A stretch of 11,948 nucleotides of DNA from Bacteroidota bacterium (lineage in GTDB: Bacteria; Bacteroidota; Ignavibacteria; Ignavibacteriales; Ignavibacteriaceae): contig JAJYCM010000059.1 of the NCBI GenBank assembly GCA_021778375.1, positions 1-11,948 on the forward strand, written 5' to 3'. Made by a program: the position numbers and the translations under genes. Each line of letters opens with the position of its first letter. Position 1 is the stretch's first letter. Of this stretch, positions 1 through 5,991 are shown piece by piece. The notes beneath the pieces were generated by a model. The model did no database searches. It was not told the DNA's origin and saw only the letters and a list, made by a program, of their open reading frames with translations.

Positions 1-1
1 T

Positions 2-1603
2 GGTATGGTAAGAATGCTTTCTGCGGGAATTTATTCGTTCCTGCCTCTCGGCTATAAAGTAATAAAAAAAATCTCTCAAATAATTAGAGAAGAGATGGAT
101 GCTATCGGCGGACAAGAATTTCATTTGCCGGGATTAAATCCAAGAGAAATTTGGGAAGAGACAAACCGTGTTGAAGCCTTCGGCGATACGATGTTCCATA
201 TCAAAAATCGCGAATATATTTTAGCCCCTACTCACGAAGAGATAATGACTTTCCATGCAAGGAATGTGTTGAAGTCTTATAAAGATTTGCCCCAAATCTG
301 GTATCAGATTCAAACTAAATTCAGAAATGAAGCCCGCCCAAGAAGCGGTGTTATCCGCGGCAGGCAATTTTTAATGAAGGATTCATATTCGTTCGACGCA
401 ACAGGGGAAGAATTGGATAAGTCCTATAGCCTTCACGATAAAGCTTACCGAAATATTTTTGACCGCTGCGATCTAAAATACTTTGTTGTTGGGGCATCCA
501 GCGGCGCAATGGGCGGTACAGGCTCGGAAGAGTTTATGGTTAAATCTGACGCTGGTGAAGATACAGTTGCATATTGTGAACATTGCGGCTACGCTGCTAA
601 TGTTGAAGTTGCTCAATCAAAAATTCAGTCAAAGAAACGGGATGAAAACACTTTGGAGTTAAACGAAATCTCTACTCCGAATGTAAAATCAATTGATGAG
701 CTTTGCTTGTTCTTAAAAATAGATGAAACCGAATGTGCTAAGTCAAGAGTCTATATTTATGATGATAAGCCGGTTCTTATTTTAATGTGCGGCAACGATG
801 AAGTGAATGAAATTAAGTTGGAAAAAGTCTTGGGCGGAAAAATTCGTCCGGCTCATATAGAGGAGCTAAAAAAGATTACCGGTGCTGAAGCCGGTTCTAT
901 CGGGCCCATTGGATTTAAGGGAAGAATTATTATTGACGACCGCTTGAAAGAGGCTAATAATCTTTATAGCGGAGCAAACAAAAATGATTTCCATATCGGC
1001 GGAATAGATTTGAAGAGAGACTTAAAAGATCCGGAATATTTTGATCTAAGAATTGTGAAGTCCGGTGAAGGATGCCCGAACTGTGATGAAAATTTGGAAG
1101 TATTCAGCGCAATAGAACTTGGACATATATTTAAGCTTGGTACTAAATATTCTGCTGCTATGGGCGCAAATTTTCTTGATGAATCCGGTAAGGAAAATCC
1201 AATCATTATGGGAAGCTATGGTATTGGGGTTGAACGTGTTATGGCTTGTTATATTGAGCAGCACCATGATGAGAACGGAATTATTTGGGATAATACACTT
1301 GCGCCTTTCCAGGTACAGCTTATCAGTTTGAATATGAAGAAGCCGGAAGTTGTTGAGGCTTCTGAAAAAATATATGATGATTTAACTTCAAACGGTATTA
1401 CTGTTTTATTTGATGATAGGATTGATGCTCAGGCAGGTTTCAAATTCAAAGATGCTGATCTTCTAGGTATGCCGCTTCAAGTAATTGTCGGTGAGAAAAA
1501 ACTTAAAGACAAAAAAGTTGAAGTTAAAATTAGGAAATCAGGTGAACGCTTTGATGTCGATTTAAGTGATCTGCTTGGTAAGGTGAAAGAGTTGATAAAA
1601 TAA
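2..1603 (+). CDS. proS: Prolyl-tRNA synthetase (bacterial type), 5' end cut off by window
   Basis: Class II aminoacyl-tRNA synthetase that charges tRNA-Pro with proline in the cytoplasm. The frame is open to the left edge. The first visible residues (GMVRMLSAGIYSFLPLG) match the region usually about 30 residues from the N-terminus, so roughly 30 residues are missing and the ATG at 5 is internal. Counting from that ATG: motif 2 is TKFRNEARPR at 104-113, followed by MKDSYSF. GGTGSEEFM lies near 170-178. The editing (INS) domain spans about 185-365 and contains CGNDEVNEIKL, which carries the family's editing lysine. Motif 3 is GSYGIGVER at 403-411. The anticodon-binding domain follows, with LFDDRIDAQAGFKFKDADL and a VIVGEKKL strand. 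The INS domain marks this as the long bacterial type rather than the archaeal/eukaryotic type. A strong hairpin follows the stop codon. Only the missing start is uncertain. Confidence 0.97.
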   Translation, partial: GMVRMLSAGIYSFLPLGYKVIKKISQIIREEMDAIGGQEFHLPGLNPREIWEETNRVEAFGDTMFHIKNREYILAPTHEEIMTFHARNVLKSYKDLPQIWYQIQTKFRNEARPRSGVIRGRQFLMKDSYSFDATGEELDKSYSLHDKAYRNIFDRCDLKYFVVGASSGAMGGTGSEEFMVKSDAGEDTVAYCEHCGYAANVEVAQSKIQSKKRDENTLELNEISTPNVKSIDELCLFLKIDETECAKSRVYIYDDKPVLILMCGNDEVNEIKLEKVLGGKIRPAHIEELKKITGAEAGSIGPIGFKGRIIIDDRLKEANNLYSGANKNDFHIGGIDLKRDLKDPEYFDLRIVKSGEGCPNCDENLEVFSAIELGHIFKLGTKYSAAMGANFLDESGKENPIIMGSYGIGVERVMACYIEQHHDENGIIWDNTLAPFQVQLISLNMKKPEVVEASEKIYDDLTSNGITVLFDDRIDAQAGFKFKDADLLGMPLQVIVGEKKLKDKKVEVKIRKSGERFDVDLSDLLGKVKELIK

Positions 1604-1639
1604 AAATAGTTTAGCCCTATGAGAATATGTTTTGAAACT

Positions 1640-1667
1640 TGAGGCTCATTTCAAAAAATGAGCCTCA
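1640..1667 (+). terminator. Hairpin terminator after proS
   Basis: A perfect 12-bp stem (TGAGGCTCATTT at 1640-1651 pairing with AAATGAGCCTCA at 1656-1667) with a CAAA loop lies 36 nt after the proS stop. It is followed by TTT and then AT-rich sequence rather than a long T tract. It is the strongest hairpin I found in the window. Its position between proS and the promoter of the next operon fits intrinsic termination. The weak T tract leaves open a role as an RNA 3'-end stabiliser. Confidence 0.72.
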
Positions 1668-1715
1668 TTTACAAATTCAAATTTTCAAATAGAAATTAAA
1701 ATGCTAATCTCTGCA

Positions 1716-1744
1716 TTGAATGCTATTTAAGTAAAAAGTATATT
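1716..1744 (+). promoter_or_regulatory. Sigma70-like promoter of the DUF433/DUF5615 pair
   Basis: TTGAAT (1716-1721) and TATATT (1739-1744) are separated by exactly 17 nt, close to the sigma70 consensus. Transcription would start near 1750-1752, giving a leader of about 15 nt that holds only the AAAGG ribosome-binding site (1753-1757). An inverted repeat, TATTTAA (1724-1730) with TTAAATA (1744-1750), brackets the -10 element and could be an autoregulatory operator. AT-richness makes a chance match possible. Confidence 0.45.
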
Positions 1745-1766
1745 TAAATAAAAAAGGTTGAGCAAA

Positions 1767-1991
1767 ATGGATTATAAGGACTATATAACTATAAATCCCG
1801 GCAAAAGAAGTGGTAAGCCATGTATCAGAGATACAAGAATTACCGTTTATGATATTCTGGAATATTTGGCTTCAGGTATGACCCTCGAAGATGTGCTAAA
1901 AGATTTTAATGAACTTAATAAAAATGATATCCTCGCGTGCCTCAGCTACGCTGCGGATAGAGAGAAGAAATCAATCATTTTAGCATCATGA
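1767..1991 (+). CDS. DUF433 family antitoxin
   Basis: Putative antitoxin of a VapBC-like pair, 74 residues. The whole protein is the DUF433 signature: ITINPGKRSGKPCIRDTRI near 7-25, then VYDILEYLASGMTLEDVLKDF, then a helix ending in DILACLSYAADRE. This is the winged-helix-like fold common in antitoxins paired with PIN-like nucleases. I chose the ATG at 1767 because AAAGG (1753-1757) sits 9 nt upstream of it; the in-frame TTG at 1758 directly abuts that site and would add three residues. The stop overlaps the next start (ATGA, 1988-1991), so the two genes are translationally coupled. By analogy with characterised antitoxins it should neutralise the downstream protein and may bind its own promoter; neither can be read directly from the sequence. 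Confidence 0.9.
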   Translation: MDYKDYITINPGKRSGKPCIRDTRITVYDILEYLASGMTLEDVLKDFNELNKNDILACLSYAADREKKSIILAS

Positions 1992-2311
1992 AATTACTGT
2001 TAGATCAAAATCTTTCTCATCAATTATGCTTTGAGTTAGGTGATCTTTTCCCGGTAATTAAACATGTTAAAGAATTCTCCTTAGATAAAGCGACAGATCA
2101 AGAAATATTGGAATTTGCAAAACAAAATAATTATATAATTGTAACAAAAGATTCTGATTTTAATGATAAGATCAGAGAGGTTGAACCTAAAGTTATTTGG
2201 ATTCGAAAGGGCAACTGCACTACTGAATCTATTAAAATTCTTCTTAGAAATAATTTTTCTAATATCGAATCTTTCTCAAAAGACACACAAAATTCTATTT
2301 TAATTTTTTAA
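1988..2311 (+). CDS. DUF5615 PIN-like toxin (putative ribonuclease)
   Basis: Putative toxin of the pair, 107 residues, of the DUF5615/Mut7-C-like branch of the PIN fold. The visible acidic residues are D6 in LLLDQNLS, D37 in ATDQEILEFA, and D55 and D58 in IIVTKDSDF. Their placement is typical of a metal-binding PIN active site. The length is normal for the family (about 100-120). The start overlaps the antitoxin stop by 4 nt. PIN toxins usually cut tRNA or mRNA, but the target here is unknown. The next gene, 77 nt downstream, lies on the other strand and converges. I see no convincing terminator hairpin between them, only a 3-bp GCC/GGC stem near 2353. The assignment to a toxin family is firm; actual toxicity is inferred. 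Confidence 0.88.
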   Translation: MKLLLDQNLSHQLCFELGDLFPVIKHVKEFSLDKATDQEILEFAKQNNYIIVTKDSDFNDKIREVEPKVIWIRKGNCTTESIKILLRNNFSNIESFSKDTQNSILIF

Positions 2312-2388
2312 TAAAATTAAATCAAAGAGAATTTGACAAGGCTTTAATTAACTAATCGCCTTCGGCAAATAGTATTAAATATACAAAA

Positions 2389-4380
2389 TTATTCCTCCGG
2401 TTTGCCTCTTAAAGCATCCCAAATCATATAAGTACATAAAACAGCAAACATAATTAATCCTAATAACTCTCCTGAATGAGAATCTGTCCAATCAGCGCTT
2501 ACTGCAATGTTAACATTGAATTTCCTTAGGAATGCGCTTACTACTCCCATCAATGCTCCTCCGGCAATGAATCCTGATGCAATCAATGTTCCTCTTTCTC
2601 CCCGGGATTTATTAATCTTCTCGTCTTTACTTCTTGTCGAAACAAAATATGCAATCAAACCGCCGACTAAAAGTGGAGTATTTAGCTCAAGCGGGATGTA
2701 CATGCCGAGAGCAAAAGCTAAAGCAGGTACGCCAATCATTGTAAGCAGCAAGGACATCATTGCTCCTGCAACATATAATATCCATGGCGCCGGTTGGCTT
2801 TGCATTAGAGGTTTAATAACAGCAGCCATTGCATTTGCTTGTGGGGCTACAAGAGCATTCGGTCCGGTAAATCCATATATATTATTTAATAGAAGAATTA
2901 CATATCCTACTGTTGCTGCTGAAACCAAAGTTCCTAAAAATTTCCAGCTTTCTTGTTTGTAAGGCGAAGATCCAAGCCAGTACCCGATTTTTAAGTCGGT
3001 AATAAAACTTCCCGACATTGATAATGCGGTACATACAACTCCGCCAATCAATAATGCCGCAACCATTCCGCTTGTACCCTTCAGCCCAATAGCTACCAAA
3101 ATTATTGATGATAATATCAATGTCATTAAAGTCATTCCTGAAACAGGATTTGTTCCTACTATGGCCGTTGCTGTTGCTGCAACGGTTGTAAACAGGAATG
3201 AAATTATTAAGACTATCAGTAATCCAACTAAAGCATAAAGAAATGTACCTACAACACCAAGTAAGAAAAAAATAAAAATTGCCACAGCTGTTGCAATAAT
3301 CGAAATTGCTATTACCTTCATCGTTATATCGCGGTTAGTTCTTAATTTTTCCTTTACCGCATCCTTTTTACCCAGAATTTCTTTAACGGCTAATGAAAAT
3401 GCTGTGCCGATTATTTTTGATGATCGAATAATACCGATGATACCTGCCATAGCAATCCCGCCAATACCGACGTGTCTTATATAATTAGAAAAAATCTGAT
3501 CTGCAGACATATCTTTTATAAGCAAAGTCACGTTTGCACCTAGCGGCGCAGTCAAGCTTTGACCTATGTATGCAGTTAATGGAATTAAAACATACCATGA
3601 TACGAATGAACCGGCACAAATAATTGCAGCGTAACGAAGTCCTATAATATAACCTAATCCCATTACTGCAGCCCCTATATCCATCTTAAAAATCATTTTA
3701 TATTTGTCGGCAATTTTATCACCGATTGGAATAACACGCGAAGTAAAAACTTCATTCCACCAACCGGTGGAGGCAACAATAAAATCATACAAGCCGCCGA
3801 TTATTCCGCTAACGACTAATACAATAGCCTGATTGCCGCCTTTCTCACCCGCAACTAAAACTTCGGTAGTTGCTGTGGCTTCAGGGAATGGATATTGCCC
3901 GTGCATCTCTTTAACAAAATATTTTCTGAATGGAATTAAAAATAAAATTCCCAAAACCCCGCCGAACAATGAAGCTAAAAATATTTTGTAGAATTCTGCA
4001 TTTAAGTTCAAAATGTATAAGGCAGGTATAGTAAAGATTGCACCAGCCACTACACCGCCTGAAGTTGAGCCGATTGACTGAATAATAACATTTTCGCCAA
4101 GTGCATTTTTTCTCTTCGTGGCAGTAGACAGCCCAACCGCAATTATTGCAATTGGAATAGCTGCTTCGAATACTTGTCCAATTTTTAATCCGAGATATGC
4201 TGCGGCAGCGGAAAAAAGTATCGCCATTAAAAGTCCCGTTAGGACAGAATAAAAACTAACTTCCGGGACTTTAACATTAGGGGGCATAACAGGTACATAT
4301 TCTTCGCCCGCTTTTAGTTCTGTGTATGCATTTTCCGGTAATCCTTTTAAGTTTTCACCGTTAATGTGTGTTTCGCTCAT
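2389..4380 (-). CDS. OPT/YSL family oligopeptide transporter
   Basis: Integral inner-membrane transporter of the oligopeptide transporter (OPT) superfamily, 663 residues. After a soluble N-terminus of about 40 residues comes VSFYSVLTGLLMAILFSAAAAYLGLKIG, then NVIIQSIGSTSGGVVAGAIFTIPAL and QYPFPEATATTEVL. These correspond to the conserved blocks of bacterial OPT proteins. Many hydrophobic segments follow, consistent with the roughly 15-16 helices of the family. I chose the ATG at 4380 because GGGAG lies 5 nt upstream; an in-frame TTG at 4392 would put that site inside the gene. Family members move peptides or metal-chelator complexes, probably with protons. The bacterial subgroup is poorly characterised, so the substrate is unknown. 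It is monocistronic, divergent from the rsmI-like gene and convergent with the toxin. Confidence 0.93.
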   Translation of the reverse strand: MSETHINGENLKGLPENAYTELKAGEEYVPVMPPNVKVPEVSFYSVLTGLLMAILFSAAAAYLGLKIGQVFEAAIPIAIIAVGLSTATKRKNALGENVIIQSIGSTSGGVVAGAIFTIPALYILNLNAEFYKIFLASLFGGVLGILFLIPFRKYFVKEMHGQYPFPEATATTEVLVAGEKGGNQAIVLVVSGIIGGLYDFIVASTGWWNEVFTSRVIPIGDKIADKYKMIFKMDIGAAVMGLGYIIGLRYAAIICAGSFVSWYVLIPLTAYIGQSLTAPLGANVTLLIKDMSADQIFSNYIRHVGIGGIAMAGIIGIIRSSKIIGTAFSLAVKEILGKKDAVKEKLRTNRDITMKVIAISIIATAVAIFIFFLLGVVGTFLYALVGLLIVLIISFLFTTVAATATAIVGTNPVSGMTLMTLILSSIILVAIGLKGTSGMVAALLIGGVVCTALSMSGSFITDLKIGYWLGSSPYKQESWKFLGTLVSAATVGYVILLLNNIYGFTGPNALVAPQANAMAAVIKPLMQSQPAPWILYVAGAMMSLLLTMIGVPALAFALGMYIPLELNTPLLVGGLIAYFVSTRSKDEKINKSRGERGTLIASGFIAGGALMGVVSAFLRKFNVNIAVSADWTDSHSGELLGLIMFAVLCTYMIWDALRGKPEE

Positions 4381-4493
4381 AATTTCTCCCAATCAATTTA
4401 AAAGTGAATATAAGCTGAATTTTTAATTTCTTATTTAACACAAAATAAAATTAAGAAGATTTCTTCAGATAAAACAACAAAAAATATTATTTG

Positions 4494-4523
4494 TTCAAAG
4501 ATTAACTTCAGTTTGCTTATCTT
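4494..4523 (+). promoter_or_regulatory. Possible leaderless promoter of the rsmI-like gene
   Basis: TTCAAA (4494-4499) and TATCTT (4518-4523), separated by 18 nt, form a moderate sigma70-like match. The -10 element ends only 6 nt before the ATG at 4530, so initiation at the usual distance would fall on or next to the start codon. No Shine-Dalgarno sequence precedes the ATG. Together these suggest a leaderless mRNA. AT-rich sequence gives many false promoter matches. Confidence 0.3.
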
Positions 4524-4529
4524 AATATT

Positions 4530-5213
4530 ATGAATGGAAAACTTTTTTTAGTCTCAACCCCTATTGGAAATTGGGACGATATTACCCTTCGGGCTTTAAG
4601 AATTCTTCGTGAAGTTGACTTTATAATTTGTGAAGAGTTCAAGGAAGCCAGGCGCCTGCTTTCTGAATATAAAATTGAAAAGGAACTCACCTCACTTAAC
4701 GAACACAACGAAAAAGAGGTCGCCGATGAAATCCTTTTGAAAATATTGGAAGGCAATTCTGCTGCTTTAATTTCCGATTGCGGAACGCCATTATTTTCAG
4801 ACCCTGGACATCTTTTGGTTGAGCTTTGCATCTCTCAGAATATTCAAGTAGTACCGGTTCCTGGCGCCAATTCTCTTTTACCAGCATTGACAGGCTCCGG
4901 TTTGGACTTTGAAAAATTCTATTATTATGGATGGCTTTCACCCAAAAAGGAAATACGGCAGCAGCAATTATTGCAAATAAAAAAAATAAATGAAGTGATT
5001 ATCCTTCTCGATACACCCTATAGACTAAAAAGTCTGCTCGCTGATGTTGTGAAAATTTTAGGGAAAAATGCCCAGGTAGTACTTGCATATCAACTCACGA
5101 TGGGAAATGAAAGGTTTTACAGAGGCTCAGCGGAAGAAGTTTTATCCGTCGCCGAAAGAACGAATTTGAAAGGGGAGTTTGTGCTGATTCTTAATAACAA
5201 AAAAAATTATTAG
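4530..5213 (+). CDS. rsmI: RsmI-like 16S rRNA 2'-O-methyltransferase (short, divergent)
   Basis: Tetrapyrrole-methylase-fold SAM enzyme, best matched to RsmI, which 2'-O-methylates C1402 in the decoding centre of 16S rRNA. Conserved blocks are STPIGNWDDITLRALRIL (9-26), LNEHNEKE (56-63), ALISDCGTPLFSDPG (79-93), VPVPGANSLLPAL (108-120) and a terminal KGEFVLIL strand (214-221). The protein is 227 residues, against about 280 for E. coli RsmI, and stops right after the methylase fold, so it lacks the C-terminal extension. Other departures are CEEFKEARRLL where AEDTR-RKLL is usual, and LDTPYRL where YESPHRL is usual. No ribosome-binding site is visible before the ATG. It is either a short lineage-specific RsmI or a paralogue with altered target. 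The fold is certain; the exact substrate is moderately so. Confidence 0.85.
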   Translation: MNGKLFLVSTPIGNWDDITLRALRILREVDFIICEEFKEARRLLSEYKIEKELTSLNEHNEKEVADEILLKILEGNSAALISDCGTPLFSDPGHLLVELCISQNIQVVPVPGANSLLPALTGSGLDFEKFYYYGWLSPKKEIRQQQLLQIKKINEVIILLDTPYRLKSLLADVVKILGKNAQVVLAYQLTMGNERFYRGSAEEVLSVAERTNLKGEFVLILNNKKNY

Positions 5214-5259
5214 ACTTTTCCCGGATAGATTACCCCTGGAAATAGGCAATACAATAAAA

Positions 5260-5280
5260 TAATTCACGAAAAATGAATTA
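5260..5280. terminator. Weak AT-rich hairpin between convergent genes
   Basis: TAATTCA (5260-5266) pairs with TGAATTA (5274-5280) around a 7-nt loop, 46 nt after the rsmI-like stop and 17 nt before the stop of the opposing nucleotidyltransferase gene. T-rich sequence follows on the plus strand (5284-5299). It could act as a weak terminator for the rsmI-like gene, but the stem is entirely AT apart from one pair. Confidence 0.25.
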
Positions 5281-5297
5281 GTACTTATTTTTGGTTT

Positions 5298-5738
5298 TTA
5301 TTCTAAGTTTTCAATATCAGCCAGGTCTTGAAACCTTCCGACAGCTTTTTTATTCCTTTTCAAATTTTCCAGATCTATAAAATTGATTTCCAAGTCATCA
5401 ATATTAATTTTTACTCTTTGTGCAAAGCACGATCGAAAATCGACACCTGATAAGTCTGTAATTATGTCGATACGATTTGGCGGATATCCTAACTGTACAA
5501 CTAAATTGGGATCTAAAAAATCATTTTCAGTTAATCCAAGCTTTTCAAAGCCAAAATCTTTAAGTGCAGTAAGAAGTTTTGTAGCATTTTTCATTTCAAG
5601 CCAGATCCAGACATCTAAATCTTTTGTATAACGAGGATATCCATGAAATGCTACTGCGTAACCGCCGACAATGAGGTATTCTACTTTATGCTCGTTTAAT
5701 AATTTTATAAACTCTTTGAAATCCTTGCTGATTACCAT
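5298..5738 (-). CDS. MNT-type nucleotidyltransferase (DUF6036/AbiEii-like)
   Basis: Small nucleotidyltransferase of the polymerase-beta fold, 146 residues from the ATG at 5738. The GG motif is at 25-26 (LIVGGYAVAFHG), the DLD pair at 40-42 (YTKDLDVW), and a third acidic residue at 91 (RIDIITD). This is the complete metal-binding triad of active enzymes. The C-terminus, ENLKRNKKAVGRFQDLADIE, is typical of the DUF6036/AbiEii-like group, which includes toxin or defence proteins that can modify tRNA or other proteins. The ATG lies inside the preceding gene (53-nt overlap), so translation is probably coupled. The open frame extends upstream to 5783, but the conserved domain begins right after this ATG. 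A toxin-like or resistance-like role is inferred from family and context; the substrate is unknown. Confidence 0.85.
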   Translation of the reverse strand: MVISKDFKEFIKLLNEHKVEYLIVGGYAVAFHGYPRYTKDLDVWIWLEMKNATKLLTALKDFGFEKLGLTENDFLDPNLVVQLGYPPNRIDIITDLSGVDFRSCFAQRVKINIDDLEINFIDLENLKRNKKAVGRFQDLADIENLE

Positions 5739-5883
5739 ATTTCCAATTATTAAATTCCTCCCGGATTGATTCCAATACTTCAAGTCTCGCTTGAGGTGTT
5801 TGTGTTTGCCAAAATAAAAAGTCGTTCTTTTTTTGGTCTTTTTTTACTTTGCGAACAAACGTTCTATCTATAGAATTATTCAT
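5686..5883 (-). CDS. Small conserved partner of the nucleotidyltransferase
   Basis: A 65-residue charged protein starting at ATG 5883. It has no domain I can name, but its ending matches small proteins I recall directly upstream of DUF6036-type nucleotidyltransferases: a WQTQTPQARLEVLESIREE helix, then a WKYGNQQGFQRVYKIIKR tail. It overlaps the nucleotidyltransferase start out of frame by 53 nt, an unusually long overlap that ties the pair together. It has no signal peptide or membrane segment and is rich in Lys, Arg, Gln and Glu. The upstream region is AT-rich with no clear ribosome-binding site. By position (small, basic, first in the operon) it could be an antitoxin or regulatory subunit; that is inference only. 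Chance overlap is unlikely given the recognisable tail. Confidence 0.72.
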   Translation of the reverse strand: MNNSIDRTFVRKVKKDQKKNDFLFWQTQTPQARLEVLESIREEFNNWKYGNQQGFQRVYKIIKRA

Positions 5884-5991
5884 TTTCGATAAAAATATTA
5901 TTAATATAAATTACTTTATTTAGTTCCCAAAGTCCACATTCAAAAACTATCTGCTTCAACTAAGAATTTTCTTTTTCCAGTAGTACTACAA

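Noticed and set aside
2507..2962. 151-codon plus-strand frame opposite the OPT gene
   Set aside because: It is antisense to a clearly conserved transporter, has no recognisable domain, and reflects the base bias of the opposite strand.
4381..4392. TTG start for the OPT transporter
   Set aside because: The GGGAG ribosome-binding site lies within this stretch and is correctly spaced for the ATG at 4380.
4455..4466. Dyad GAAGA-TT-TCTTC in the divergent OPT/rsmI-like spacer
   Set aside because: Five-bp arms in AT-rich sequence without a matching promoter layout; too weak to call an operator.
5739..5783. Upstream extension of the nucleotidyltransferase (MKYWNQSGRNLIIGN)
   Set aside because: The conserved domain begins at the ATG at 5738 and the extension lies wholly within the small upstream gene.
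5980..5989. 10-nt perfect palindrome GTAGTACTAC just after the nuclease stop
   Set aside because: It has no loop or T tract for a terminator and is short enough to be chance.
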